The translations under genes and the position numbers were made by a program. A stretch of 64,000 nucleotides of DNA from Clostridia bacterium (GTDB lineage Bacteria; Bacillota; Clostridia; Christensenellales; Borkfalkiaceae). Positions 40,684 through 49,551 of the stretch are shown piece by piece. Numbering within the stretch: position 1 is the first letter of the stretch; each line of letters opens with the position of its first letter. The DNA lies in assembly GCA_017467275.1 (NCBI GenBank), contig JAFTSN010000003.1, forward strand, positions 1-64,000. The letters run 5' to 3'. Below the pieces are notes generated by a model. It ran no database searches. It saw only the letters and a list, made by a program, of their open reading frames with translations, and was not told where the DNA came from.

Positions 40684-41223
40684 ATGAAGAAATTGTTGGT
40701 AGTTTTATTGAACGTAATATGTTCAATTGTTTTAGCCTCTTGTAATAATGAGGTATGCAAACACGATTTTCAAGGAAAATGTGAAGAATACGCTATTTGT
40801 GTAAAGTGCGGGGCGCAAAGGGGGCATAAAAAGGACCATTCTTACGAAGGTGATTGTGAGGATTTTAGGAAATGCACAGATTGTGGGGAAATTGCGACCG
40901 AAAAAATAGAACACAATTACAAAGGGAATATTAAAATTGGTGCGTTGGCTTGTGAGAATTGTAAGAAAGCCATTACCAAAGAAGATATATCCCAAAAAAG
41001 CATTGAGCAATTAACAGATGAAGAAAGGGCATATATTTATTGGTGGTTAAATCATATTCTTACATTAAGAAAAGACGGAAAATATCTTTATACGACTGAC
41101 GTAGCATTTAACATTGTTTCTAAAGACTTTAATCTTTCCGTGGAATACTTAAAAGAAGATTTTTGGGGAGTAAACTCTATGTATAATCATAATTGTTATA
41201 GTAAGTATTACTACGAAAAATAG
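40684..41223 (+). CDS. Lipoprotein with repeated Cys-pair units
   Basis: The 179-residue product has a lipoprotein signal (lipobox VLASC, Cys 20) and then three tandem units of about 30 residues with C-H-D/E...CxxCG spacing: VCKHDFQGKC...CVKCGAQ, then DHSYEGDC...CTDCGEI, then HNYKGNI...CENCKK. The C-terminal half is soluble and helical (YIYWWLNHIL). The start is the ATG 6 bases after TTGGAGGG. It is 23 bp downstream of the double zinc-ribbon gene and probably cotranscribed, so the leader RNA would control both. Possible roles are metal binding or redox at the cell surface; none is proven. Confidence 0.7.
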   Translation: MKKLLVVLLNVICSIVLASCNNEVCKHDFQGKCEEYAICVKCGAQRGHKKDHSYEGDCEDFRKCTDCGEIATEKIEHNYKGNIKIGALACENCKKAITKEDISQKSIEQLTDEERAYIYWWLNHILTLRKDGKYLYTTDVAFNIVSKDFNLSVEYLKEDFWGVNSMYNHNCYSKYYYEK

Positions 41224-41351
41224 GGAATCGTTGCGTTTTTGGTTGTATTTTCTATTTACAAGTAAAGATTTTTCGATAAGATTAGCTTCTGCTCTTGATT
41301 AACAATAGGCAAATGATTCCCCCTCATTTCTATAAATATGACTTAATTTAA

Positions 41352-41380
41352 TTGAAAAAGGGAAAGAATTGTGCTATAAT
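41352..41380 (+). promoter_or_regulatory. Promoter of the 117-aa protein gene
   Basis: TTGAAA (41352-41357) and consensus TATAAT (41375-41380), 17-base spacer, about 36 bases before the ATG. Confidence 0.75.
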
Positions 41381-41415
41381 AAGGATGCAATTCAATATAA
41401 AAGGGGGAAAGAAGA

Positions 41416-41769
41416 ATGCAATGCTTTTTAGAAGACGGCTCGAGGGTGGAGGTAAGCAAAAAGCTCGAGGCGAAGATCCAAGCGACGATAAAAGCCTTTC
41501 ACTTATACGTTCACTCGGCTTACGGGTTGGAGGCGAATAACGACGGCGGGATTGACGACGTCTCCTATTCGCGTGAATATTTCGAGCTTGAAGCGGAAAA
41601 CTTTATCGTGAGCGGGGATTCGATCGTCGGTTACCGCTACAAGGAGTACACGGCAAGTTTCGACGGCAAAAAAGAAACCGTCATTTTTGAATGGGATAAC
41701 ACCGATCACAGCGGCTGGAACGATCAGGTTGATCGTGGCGCTTACGAAATCGTAAGAAAAACAAAATAA
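41416..41769 (+). CDS. Hypothetical protein, 117 aa
   Basis: A small soluble acidic protein, not recognised. It starts MQCFLEDGSRVEVSKKLE, has a helical first third (KLEAKIQATIKAFHLYVHSAYG) and then beta-rich sequence with DNTDHSGWNDQV near the end. There is no signal peptide or membrane segment. The base composition returns to the chromosomal level here, so it marks the right limit of the AT-rich region. It has its own promoter, an AAGGGGG...AAGAAG-type SD, and a small hairpin (TTCTC...GAGAA, 41771-41803) after the stop. Confidence 0.7.
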   Translation: MQCFLEDGSRVEVSKKLEAKIQATIKAFHLYVHSAYGLEANNDGGIDDVSYSREYFELEAENFIVSGDSIVGYRYKEYTASFDGKKETVIFEWDNTDHSGWNDQVDRGAYEIVRKTK

Positions 41770-41820
41770 TTTCTCGGCGGCTAGGTGTTGTCGAGCCAGA
41801 GAATACTTTAAAAGCGAAAA

Positions 41821-41862
41821 AAGAGCAGGCGTGCGGGAAAACGGTCCCGCGTGTCTGCTCTT
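41821..41862. terminator. Bidirectional terminator between the 117-aa gene and the GH2 gene
   Basis: AAGAGCAG (41821-41828) pairs with CTGCTCTT (41855-41862) around an inner GCGGGA/TCCCGC stem. A-runs on the left and T-runs on the right serve both strands. Confidence 0.85.
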
Positions 41863-41894
41863 ACTATTTTTATTGAATTGCTATAACCTTACGC

Positions 41895-43661
41895 TTACTC
41901 GATTTTATCCGCTGCGGTCTTTAAGGCGACGGAGATAGAGCTCATAAGCTCAATAGGCACCTTTAAAATCTTCCTATCGTAGGTAACCAAGCCGTTAATT
42001 TCCTCCTCAACGTCCGACACCTGCGTGTAAATCGCGGCGCACAGCCCGCGCCCGATCAAGGGCAACAGCTTTTCGATATACAGCTTTTGCAGTGCCTGCG
42101 CGAGCTCGTTTGCGGTGTCGAAGGTCTTATAGCCGAATTCCTTGCTTTCGTTAAAGACATGCCCCACGCATTTCAAGGAATACCCCCCGAATTCGCTCAA
42201 CACGACGGGGCGGGGATCGCGGGGGACTTTCAGCCGCGTATAGTAGGTATGCATGCTTTTAAAGGTGGTTTTTTTCTTGCCCTGATCGTGCCAGCCGCTC
42301 ACGGAATCGATGAGTCTTGTCGGGTCCTTTTTGGAAACGTGCTCGGCGACCGCCTCCGAATCAAATTGTCCCCAACCCTCGTTAAACGGGGTCCACAGTG
42401 CGATACAAACGCAGTTGAACAGCGCGTTCACGGTCTCGTCCGCCGTCACGTAAAATTCCGCTCGCTCGACCGCGCTTTCGCGGGAGAAAAATTTATAGTC
42501 GTCATCGCGGTGCTTGAATCCCAAGAAAGGCAGCAGGGCAATATGCGAGAATTTATATTTCCCGCCGCCGTTGACAAAATCCTGCCAAACGATCAGCCCT
42601 AGCCTGTCGCAGTGGTAATACCAACGCATCGGCTCCAGCTTGATATGCTTTCTAACGGTGTTAAAGCCCATACGCTTTAAAAGCGTCAGCTCGTCGAGAG
42701 CCGCCTGATCGCTCGGATAGGTCAACATGCCGTCCGACCAATAGCCCTGATCGAGTATACCGTGGAAAAAATAGGGTTTTCCGTTTAAGGTCAGGCGCGC
42801 TCTGCCTTTTTTATCCCGCATTTTTCCGAACGTGCGCACGCCGAAATAGGAGCGAACTTCGTCGCCTGCGGCGTTGGTGATTATAAAATCGTAGAGCTTG
42901 GGGTGCTCGGGCGACCAAAGCTCGAAATCGTAGGAAAAGACAATTTCGTCTCGGTATTTCGCGCGCAAAATCTCCACGCCGTTGTCGAACACGGTGATTT
43001 CGTTTTCGGGGGAATCCGTTTCAAGCTCAAATTCTTCGGAGGGAGGGGGCAGGTGCGTGATCTTGACCGTTTTTGCTGCTGCGTCCGTGAAAATTTTAAA
43101 GGGCTCGATATGCCGTTTGGGCATACTTTCCAGCCAAACGGTCTGCCAGATTCCGCTCTGCGGCGTATACCAAATCCCGCCGTGCTTATCGCTCTGCTTG
43201 CCGCGGGCGCCGCCGTTGCGCGTGCCCTCGTCCGTGCAGACGATTTTTATTTCGTTCTCGCCCATTCTTGCAAACGGGGAAATATCGACGGCAAATGGGG
43301 TGTAGCCGCCGCGGTGTCCCCCCGCCTTTTCGCCGTTTATATACACCTCGCATTCATAGTCGACTGCGCCGAAATGCAAAAGCGTGACCCCCAATAAAAA
43401 TGCTCTGTCAAATAGCACGGTGCGTTCATAAAGGAGGGTTTCGCCGCTTTTTAAGCGGAATTTTTCCCCGACGCCGCTCAAAAGCGATTCGGGAGAAAAG
43501 GGCACGAGAATCTCGCCCTCGAACGCGGGCTCTCCGTTCGCGTCAATCTTGCAAAACGACCACTTTCCGTTCAGGCACAGCCAATTTTTACGCATCGCCT
43601 GCGGACAGGGGTGCTCGGCATGGGGAATTTCGCCCACCTCATAATTGGTTTTCAGTCTCAT
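41895..43661 (-). CDS. Glycoside hydrolase family 2 protein
   Basis: Retaining beta-glycosidase (beta-galactosidase, -glucuronidase or -mannosidase type). The 588-residue product has a sugar-binding jelly-roll domain (residues about 1-185), an immunoglobulin-like domain (about 190-275) and a TIM barrel. The acid/base Glu is in TPFNEGWGQ (near 427) and the nucleophile Glu in VLSEFGGYS (near 488). HKHIKLEP-like loops are replaced by NTVRKHIKLEPMRWY, typical of bacterial GH2. No signal peptide is present, so it is cytoplasmic and needs an imported glycoside. Its start lies 23 bp inside the end of the MFS gene with GGAGG ahead, so it is cotranscribed with a transporter that may bring in its substrate. 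Confidence 0.9.
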   Translation of the reverse strand: MRLKTNYEVGEIPHAEHPCPQAMRKNWLCLNGKWSFCKIDANGEPAFEGEILVPFSPESLLSGVGEKFRLKSGETLLYERTVLFDRAFLLGVTLLHFGAVDYECEVYINGEKAGGHRGGYTPFAVDISPFARMGENEIKIVCTDEGTRNGGARGKQSDKHGGIWYTPQSGIWQTVWLESMPKRHIEPFKIFTDAAAKTVKITHLPPPSEEFELETDSPENEITVFDNGVEILRAKYRDEIVFSYDFELWSPEHPKLYDFIITNAAGDEVRSYFGVRTFGKMRDKKGRARLTLNGKPYFFHGILDQGYWSDGMLTYPSDQAALDELTLLKRMGFNTVRKHIKLEPMRWYYHCDRLGLIVWQDFVNGGGKYKFSHIALLPFLGFKHRDDDYKFFSRESAVERAEFYVTADETVNALFNCVCIALWTPFNEGWGQFDSEAVAEHVSKKDPTRLIDSVSGWHDQGKKKTTFKSMHTYYTRLKVPRDPRPVVLSEFGGYSLKCVGHVFNESKEFGYKTFDTANELAQALQKLYIEKLLPLIGRGLCAAIYTQVSDVEEEINGLVTYDRKILKVPIELMSSISVALKTAADKIE

Positions 43662-45021
43662 TGTTTTCCTCCAGGGCTTGTTTTGCCTCCGTTTGTGTTT
43701 TTTCTCTTTTCGCCGTTTTAATCAAAAGGGGAATGACGGCGAACAGGACCGCCGCTGCGATGGCGCCCGCTAAAAAGACGGACGGCGCAGGGATATATTG
43801 CGTCGTCATGACGTCCGCGCTTCCCAAATCGGGCAGGGGGATTGCCGCCGCCTTATTTAAGGCGTTGCCGATCATAGGCCCCACCAGCATGGGAATGAGG
43901 ACGCTGAAGATCATTCTCACGCCCTGCAATTTTCCGGCGTCGTTCTCGGGCGTGTAGTCGCGCACGAGCGCGCCCGAAAGCGCAGAGATGAGTATGTAGC
44001 CCGTGATCATGACAAACCCGAATATACCGAACACGGCGAGGGTCGCCGATTTACTGTTAAAATGGGCGAAATACATGCCCAAAAGCCCGAGTGCAAAAAT
44101 GCCCGCTGCGGGGTATAAAAGCTTGGTCTTATCGAGCTTGTCCGTCTTGGCGGCGAACGCGAGATTTGCCGCCGCGCCGAGGACGATTGCCAGCCCGAAC
44201 ACGACGCTATATTCAAGCGTGGTAAAGCCAAGGTAGGTTTTCATATAAATGATAAGATAGGGCATAAAAATCTGGCATGCCACGCCGTAAACCCCTATGA
44301 TCAAAAGGGTCAGATAGAGGGTTGGATGCGCCTTGATCACGCTCGGCTTAAAACCGAAAACGACGTCCTTAAGCGTGCCCTTTTTTTCGAGAGCGGGGCT
44401 GTCTTTGATCACGAAAATCCCTATAACGCCGCAGACGGTAATCACGGCGCCGAGCGCGGTAAACAGTCCTTTATATCCGATACCCTCGACAAGAATACCG
44501 AACCCACCCGCCACAATGAGCATCGCAATGAGCGGAAGCACGGCGATCACGCCCTCGACCTTGCCACGAAATTCCTCTTTCGTGTTATCCGTGACCCACG
44601 CGTTAAACGCGGCGTCGTTTGCCGTCGAGCCGAACACGGTCATCACGCAATCCCCCACGACGACCAAAACGAGCGTGACGGAAACCGCTTTAGCGGAGGG
44701 TAGAGAGAAAAGCTTTTCCACGCTTCCCGCACTCAAAAACCCAAACAGCGCGACGGTCACGCCCCAAATAATATAGCCGAAAGAGATAAACCGCCGACGG
44801 TTCCCGAGCTTGTCCGAGAGCGTTCCCGCAAAGAGGGTGGTCACGGTTGCCGCAATGCCCGAGAGCTGTACCATGAGCGTGACGGTGTCGAGATCGGGGG
44901 AGACAGTCTCGAACACAAACAGATTGAAATACATGTTTTCCACCGACCATGCGATCTGTCCGACCAGACCGAACAAAATCAACACAAGCCAGCTTTTTCT
45001 ACCAAACCCCATTTTATCCAT
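43639..45021 (-). CDS. MFS transporter, probably for a glycoside
   Basis: Major-facilitator protein with about 12 helices (460 residues). The loop after helix 2 has the MFS-type GTLSDKLGNRRRF motif. It resembles the SLC45/sugar-H+ or glycoside-pentoside-hexuronide kind of permease more than drug pumps, but the substrate is not readable. The ATG at 45021 (MDKMGFGRKSW) is preferred because GGTG lies 7 bases upstream; ATGs at 45033 and 45012 have no better SD. The gene overlaps the GH2 gene by 23 bp, and together they form a two-gene operon for uptake and hydrolysis of one glycoside. Confidence 0.82.
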   Translation of the reverse strand: MDKMGFGRKSWLVLILFGLVGQIAWSVENMYFNLFVFETVSPDLDTVTLMVQLSGIAATVTTLFAGTLSDKLGNRRRFISFGYIIWGVTVALFGFLSAGSVEKLFSLPSAKAVSVTLVLVVVGDCVMTVFGSTANDAAFNAWVTDNTKEEFRGKVEGVIAVLPLIAMLIVAGGFGILVEGIGYKGLFTALGAVITVCGVIGIFVIKDSPALEKKGTLKDVVFGFKPSVIKAHPTLYLTLLIIGVYGVACQIFMPYLIIYMKTYLGFTTLEYSVVFGLAIVLGAAANLAFAAKTDKLDKTKLLYPAAGIFALGLLGMYFAHFNSKSATLAVFGIFGFVMITGYILISALSGALVRDYTPENDAGKLQGVRMIFSVLIPMLVGPMIGNALNKAAAIPLPDLGSADVMTTQYIPAPSVFLAGAIAAAVLFAVIPLLIKTAKREKTQTEAKQALEENNETENQL

Positions 45022-45062
45022 ATAGCACCGCATTTTTTAAAATTTTTGTCAATTTATACTTT

Positions 45063-45091
45063 ATTATAACACATTTCGGGGTATTTGTATA
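45063..45091 (-). promoter_or_regulatory. Promoter of the MFS-GH2 operon
   Basis: On the minus strand TATACA (45086-45091) and a consensus TATAAT (45063-45068) are spaced by 17 bases, about 40 bases before the MFS start. Confidence 0.6.
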
Positions 45092-45136
45092 GCTTTTAAC
45101 GCAAAAAAACCCGCGGATTGCGGAAAATAAAGGTGT

Positions 45137-46627
45137 ATGGAAGCGGAAATGAAAAGGGCAAAGAGGCTTATCAGGGTGGAAACGAAGGGGCAGGGATTTT
45201 TAAAAGGGGCGGCAACGATCGCCGTCGGCGGCTTTCTCGCCAAGCTAATCGGCGCGCTCTATCGTATCCCGCTCACAAATTTGATCGGCGGTTACGGCAT
45301 GGGCTTATATCAAATGGTGTATCCATTTTACTGCCTTCTTTTGACCGTCTCTGCGACGGGGATTCCCTCGTCAATCGCCAAGCTGACGGCGGAAAAGCGT
45401 GCGTTGGGCGAATCGGACGAGCCGATTTTTAAAAGCGCGCTGAAGCTGTTTTTGCTGATTGGCGGCGCGGGGACCTTTTTGATGCTTCTGCTCGCGCCCG
45501 TCCTTTCTGCCATGCAAGGAAGCCTAGAGGTTAGAAACGGCTATTTCGCGCTCGCACCAAGCGTTTTTTTGGTGTCCGCAATCTCCGTTTTGCGCGGTTG
45601 GTTTCAGGGCAGAAAGGACATGCGTCCGACTGCGCTTTCCGAGGTGTTCGAGCAGCTTGTCAAGGTGGGCTTTGGGCTAATGTTCGCATACCTGTATAGG
45701 GGGTATCCCGTTAAGGCGGTCTCCTTTCTCCTCCTGTCCGTGACCTTTTCCGAGCTCGCCGCGCTCCTTTTGCTGTTTTTTCTCTATAAACGCACGCCCC
45801 AGCCTTATGCGGGTTTAAAAAACGCGGGCGCGTTTCCTGCGAAAAAAGTCTTGGCGTTGAGCATTCCCGTCACGCTCTCCTCTGCAATACTCCCTCTTTC
45901 GGGGCTCATAGAAAGCGTGTTGATCGTGCGCCTTTTAAAGGGGTATTCCGAGAACGCCGTCGCACTCTACGGGCTCTTTTCGGGAGGAGCGGTAACGATT
46001 ATAAATTTGCCTGTCTCCATTGCCTACGGTATTGCGGCGGCGAGCGTGCCCGCCGTTTCGGCGGCGTTTGCAAAGGAAAGGGAGGGGCAGCAGACGGGCG
46101 CAAGGCGGCGGGTGCTCCTTTCCCTCGGACTCACAGCGGCGCTCGGGGCTGTTTCCGCGCTCGGGCTTTTCCTGTTTGCTGCACCTGCGGTAAAAATGAT
46201 ATTCCGCTCCTTGTCCGCGGGGGAGACGGACACGCTCGTGAGGCTTGTAAAGCTCCTTTCCGTGAGCGCGTTGTTGCTTTCTTGCACGCAGACGCTCTCG
46301 GCGTGCCTGACGGGGCTCGGTAAGCCGAAATTTGCGGCGATTTCCATGAGCGTTGCAGTTGCCTTTCGTCTTGCACTTGATTTTTTGCTCGTTTCCCGCC
46401 CAAAAATTTCCGTCTACGGCGCGGCAATCGCCGCCGACGTTTGTTATTTGGTTGCATTTGCGCTCGATTTGGTGTATAATTTAATTATCACGAAAAGGAG
46501 CGAAAGAGCAGATGATAACGGTAGTGGGCTTGGGCACGCAGGCAGGAGAATTGACGGAGCAGGGCAAGGCGGCGATATTGAGCGCGGACAAAGTGATTGT
46601 GAGGACGGCGAACACCCGCTCGTATGA
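45137..46627 (+). CDS. spoVB: Polysaccharide/lipid flippase of SpoVB (MATE/MOP) type
   Basis: Stage V sporulation protein B-like MOP-superfamily exporter, thought to flip lipid-linked precursors for spore cortex or envelope. It has about 14 hydrophobic helices within the first 455 residues. The family start is FLKGAATIAVGGFLAKLIGA with RIPLTNLIGGYGMGLYQM. The last 40 residues are charged, low-complexity sequence that overlaps the mazG start by 116 bp. AAAGGTG precedes the ATG. SpoVB/YtgP-like proteins occur in multiple copies in Clostridia, so the assignment to spoVB rather than ytgP is moderate. Confidence 0.8.
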   Translation: MEAEMKRAKRLIRVETKGQGFLKGAATIAVGGFLAKLIGALYRIPLTNLIGGYGMGLYQMVYPFYCLLLTVSATGIPSSIAKLTAEKRALGESDEPIFKSALKLFLLIGGAGTFLMLLLAPVLSAMQGSLEVRNGYFALAPSVFLVSAISVLRGWFQGRKDMRPTALSEVFEQLVKVGFGLMFAYLYRGYPVKAVSFLLLSVTFSELAALLLLFFLYKRTPQPYAGLKNAGAFPAKKVLALSIPVTLSSAILPLSGLIESVLIVRLLKGYSENAVALYGLFSGGAVTIINLPVSIAYGIAAASVPAVSAAFAKEREGQQTGARRRVLLSLGLTAALGAVSALGLFLFAAPAVKMIFRSLSAGETDTLVRLVKLLSVSALLLSCTQTLSACLTGLGKPKFAAISMSVAVAFRLALDFLLVSRPKISVYGAAIAADVCYLVAFALDLVYNLIITKRSERADDNGSGLGHAGRRIDGAGQGGDIERGQSDCEDGEHPLV

Positions 46628-47972
46628 AAACGTCCTCTCGCTCGGCGTGGAGCATGAATGTCTCGACGGCGTTTACGGGCGCAGCCGCAGTTTTTCCACC
46701 CTCCATAAAAACCTCGCCAAGGCGGTTGCGGAGCGCGCAAAGGACGGCTCGTCGGTCATTTACTGTGTGGACGGTGCGGCGAGCGAGGATAATTCCGTTA
46801 AGTCGCTTTCCAAAATGCGCGTCGGGAAACTGCGGCTCATAAACGGCGTTTCCAAAATCGGTGCGCTGGCGGCAGAGGCGGACTTTTTCGGCTGCTCGTA
46901 TACGGCAGTCTCCGCCTATGAGCTTGCGGAAAAAGCGGGAAAGGACGGGCTTGGTACCCCGCTTATCGTCTACGATCTGGACGATCGCTCGCTGGCAGGC
47001 GACGCAAAGCTGCTTTTATCCGATTTGTTCGGCGACGAGACGGAGGCGAAATATATCCGTCAAGGCAAGGCGAAAAAAATACGCCTCTACGAGCTCGATC
47101 GGCAGAATACCTACGACTATACCTCGGCGGTTGCGATCGAGGAAAAGAGCTTTCTTAAGAAGACCCGCTTTAAGATAGAGGACCTCAAGACGGTTATTGA
47201 GCTATTGCGCCGTCCCGACGGCTGTCCTTGGGATCGGGTGCAGACCCCCGAAAGCATAAAAATGAACGCCGTTGAGGAGGCGTACGAGCTTGTGGACGCA
47301 ATCGACTCGGGCGACGATAGTAAAGTGCTCGAGGAGACGGGAGATCTTTTGATGCAGGTGGTGTTCCATGCGGTCATGAAAGAGGAGACGGGCGCGTTCA
47401 ATCTAACGGACGTTGTGACGGGCGTTTGCGAAAAACTGATCACACGGCACACCCATGTATTCGGTGAGGACAAAGCGTCGGGCGCGGACGGCGCGTTGAA
47501 CGTCTGGGATAAAAATAAAATGAAAGAGAAGCATCAAGAGACCTTCTCGGCGGCGGTCAACGACGTGCCCAAGTGCTTCCCCGCGCTCATGCAGGCGCAA
47601 AAAATCGCCAAGCGGCTGGAAAAGGGCGGCTGGGGCTATAAGGGAGAAGCGATAGATAAATATGCCGCGGTGAAAAAGGATCTTCTCTCCGAGCTTGCGG
47701 AGCTGGACGAGGCACTTGAAAAGGGGGATAGCGCGGCGGTTAAAGAGGAGCTCGGCGACGCGCTGATGTGCATGGCGTGGCTTGCCCGCGAGGCGGGAAC
47801 GGACGCCGAGGAAGCCCTGCTTGAAAATCTCAAAAAGGTCAAGAGCCGCTATCAGGCGTTTGAGGAAGCCGTTTTAAAGGATCATAAGGACGTCAACGCC
47901 CTCTCCGATTTTGAGCGGGACGAGTATTACCGCCGCGCGAAAAAAGCGGCAAAGGGCGGCGCGGAACAATGA
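46512..47972 (+). CDS. mazG: MazG family protein with N-terminal tetrapyrrole-methylase-like domain (YabN type)
   Basis: Predicted house-cleaning nucleoside triphosphate pyrophosphohydrolase. The 486-residue protein has an N-terminal SAM-type tetrapyrrole-methylase-like domain (ITVVGLGTQAGELTEQG, about residues 1-215), as in B. subtilis YabN. Two MazG domains follow: RRPDGCPWDRVQTPESIKM with EEAYELVDAI and EETGDLLMQVVFHA (about 235-345), and a second with ELAELDEALE and EELGDALMCMAWLA (about 375-440). The EExxE...ExxD metal-binding pattern is intact in both. AAGGAG lies 11-16 bases before the ATG, supporting this start despite the 116-bp overlap with spoVB. The stop overlaps the dus start (ATGA). 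Confidence 0.92.
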   Translation: MITVVGLGTQAGELTEQGKAAILSADKVIVRTANTRSYENVLSLGVEHECLDGVYGRSRSFSTLHKNLAKAVAERAKDGSSVIYCVDGAASEDNSVKSLSKMRVGKLRLINGVSKIGALAAEADFFGCSYTAVSAYELAEKAGKDGLGTPLIVYDLDDRSLAGDAKLLLSDLFGDETEAKYIRQGKAKKIRLYELDRQNTYDYTSAVAIEEKSFLKKTRFKIEDLKTVIELLRRPDGCPWDRVQTPESIKMNAVEEAYELVDAIDSGDDSKVLEETGDLLMQVVFHAVMKEETGAFNLTDVVTGVCEKLITRHTHVFGEDKASGADGALNVWDKNKMKEKHQETFSAAVNDVPKCFPALMQAQKIAKRLEKGGWGYKGEAIDKYAAVKKDLLSELAELDEALEKGDSAAVKEELGDALMCMAWLAREAGTDAEEALLENLKKVKSRYQAFEEAVLKDHKDVNALSDFERDEYYRRAKKAAKGGAEQ

Positions 47973-48916
47973 AGCTGCACCCCGTTAAAATCGGCAATCT
48001 CGAGACGAAAAACAACGTCTTCTCCGCGCCTCTTGCGGGGTACACCAATTACCCGTTTCGCCGCCTTTGCGAGAATGCGGGTGCAGGGCTTTGCGTGACG
48101 GAAATGGTCAGCGCAAAGGGGCTTCACTATGGCAGTGAGAACACGAAAGAGCTGTTATTCACGACGGCGGAGGAGCCGCCCGTTGCCGCACAGATCTTTG
48201 GGAGCGACCCCGAATTTATGCGCCGTGCTTGCGAGAACGAGGCGCTGGCTCCTTTTCCGATTATCGATATCAACATGGGCTGTCCCGTGCCGAAGATCTA
48301 TAAAAACGGCGAGGGGAGCGCGCTTTTGGAAAATCCTGTTCTTGCGGAAAAAATCGTTTCCGAATGCGTGAAAAGCGGCAAGATTATAACGGTCAAATTT
48401 CGCATCGGCGTGACGGGCGAAAAGCTTATCACAGAGGAGTTTGCCAAGCGAATGGCGGGGGCAGGGGCGAGTTTACTCACGATCCACGGCAGAACGCGGG
48501 ACAAATACTATTCGGGCGAGGTCAACTTTAAAGAGATTGCGGCGGCAAAAAAAGCCGTCTCGGTTCCCGTGATTGCCAACGGCGGCGTGTTCACGATTCA
48601 AGACGGTGAAAAGCTGATAAACGAAACGGGCGCGGACGGGCTCGCCATCGGCCGCGCGGTCATGAACGACCCGCAGATCTTTTGCGAATTTACGGGCGCG
48701 CCGCGAATGAGCACTTATCGTCTCGTCGAGTGGCAGTTGAAAGAGACGGAACGGGTCTTAGGCGAGCGGTTCACAACGGTGTTTATGCGGAAAATGGTGG
48801 CGTTTTATATTAAAGGCAGGCGCAATGCGGCGTCGTTTAAAGCCCGCCTGTTTTACTGCTCCACGCCCGCAGAGGTGCTCGAGACCGCCCGCGAAATATT
48901 CGCGGACGAAACGTGA
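47969..48916 (+). CDS. dusB: tRNA-dihydrouridine synthase (DusB type)
   Basis: FMN-dependent enzyme reducing uridine to dihydrouridine in the tRNA D-loop. The 315-residue product has the TIM-barrel marks APLAGYTNYPFRRLC, PVAAQIFG, and DINMGCPVPKI with the catalytic Cys, then FRIGV and IHGRTRDKYYSG and NGGVFT. Lys in the GCPVPKI motif and the H-G-R-T sequence are the usual substrate-binding residues. It is coupled to mazG by a 4-bp overlap. Assignment to DusB among the Dus groups rests on resemblance to Firmicute Dus1/DusB proteins. Confidence 0.92.
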   Translation: MKLHPVKIGNLETKNNVFSAPLAGYTNYPFRRLCENAGAGLCVTEMVSAKGLHYGSENTKELLFTTAEEPPVAAQIFGSDPEFMRRACENEALAPFPIIDINMGCPVPKIYKNGEGSALLENPVLAEKIVSECVKSGKIITVKFRIGVTGEKLITEEFAKRMAGAGASLLTIHGRTRDKYYSGEVNFKEIAAAKKAVSVPVIANGGVFTIQDGEKLINETGADGLAIGRAVMNDPQIFCEFTGAPRMSTYRLVEWQLKETERVLGERFTTVFMRKMVAFYIKGRRNAASFKARLFYCSTPAEVLETAREIFADET

Positions 48917-48920
48917 AAAA

Positions 48921-49190
48921 TCACTTCCAATCCTCGGTAAGCTCTAAAGCGAGAAATAGTCCGAACCTTGCCCCGTTTCGGAAGTTTTTATCGTTCTCGA
49001 AGATAACCCAATCCATCAGAGCATTATATTCTTCCTCGTAAATTTTTTCGGGGAAATATTTTTTTATATTCTCTAGAAAACGGTTGAATTTTTCGTCGAT
49101 AACAAAGCCATTTTCTTCGAGATGCAATTTACCTAATTCGTCACTGATCCTTCCCCAAAGAACCTCTTGGATAATGGAGATTTTTTTCAT
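48921..49190 (-). CDS. Small DUF6809-like protein, 89 aa
   Basis: Soluble, helical hypothetical protein starting MKKISIIQEVLWGRISDEL and ending ARFGLFLALELTEDWK. The layout (short N-terminal helix with G-x-I, central EKF...FLENI...FP, and a C-terminal FxxGxRFGxxLxxE segment) is common in small proteins of Clostridia, often near mobile elements; the DUF name is a guess from memory of the pattern. GAGG lies 7-10 bases before the ATG. It converges with dus, leaving only 4 bases between the stops, and no terminator is visible. Confidence 0.7.
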   Translation of the reverse strand: MKKISIIQEVLWGRISDELGKLHLEENGFVIDEKFNRFLENIKKYFPEKIYEEEYNALMDWVIFENDKNFRNGARFGLFLALELTEDWK

Positions 49191-49551
49191 TATGTTTCCT
49201 CATTATTTAATTAATTTACAAATAAGTTTGTGTATATGTAAAAAATAAAAAGAGTTTGTATTTGACAACATTGTTTTTGTTGATTTATTTCGTTGATGGA
49301 ATATTCCTATACTAAAAGTGATGTTTGCCCATTAGGGTTGCTTTTTTGCGGTGCAAACGCTCGGCACTGTCTGTTTAGCGGAGTGCTTTGCGATTGGGAA
49401 AGCGAATGATAGAGAGCGTGTTTTTATTCAGTCAACCAACACATAGAATTAATCAAGCCAATCAAACAAACATGTTTGTAAGTCAACTATTTCGACAAAC
49501 TTTTTTGTAAAATAAAAGTGAGGTTTATAAATATAAGCTGGAGGCGTAAAA
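49191..49551. other. AT-rich gap upstream of the XRE regulator gene with palindromic candidate operators
   Basis: No gene was seen in these 361 bases. A perfect 14-bp palindrome ACAAACATGTTTGT lies at 49466-49479, and a related imperfect one ACAAACTTTTTTGT at 49495-49508. They are 16 bases apart and 44-86 bases before the start of the XRE gene, a typical place for an autoregulated operator. The middle part (about 49330-49420) has GC-richer sequence with no recognisable ORF. Confidence 0.45.
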
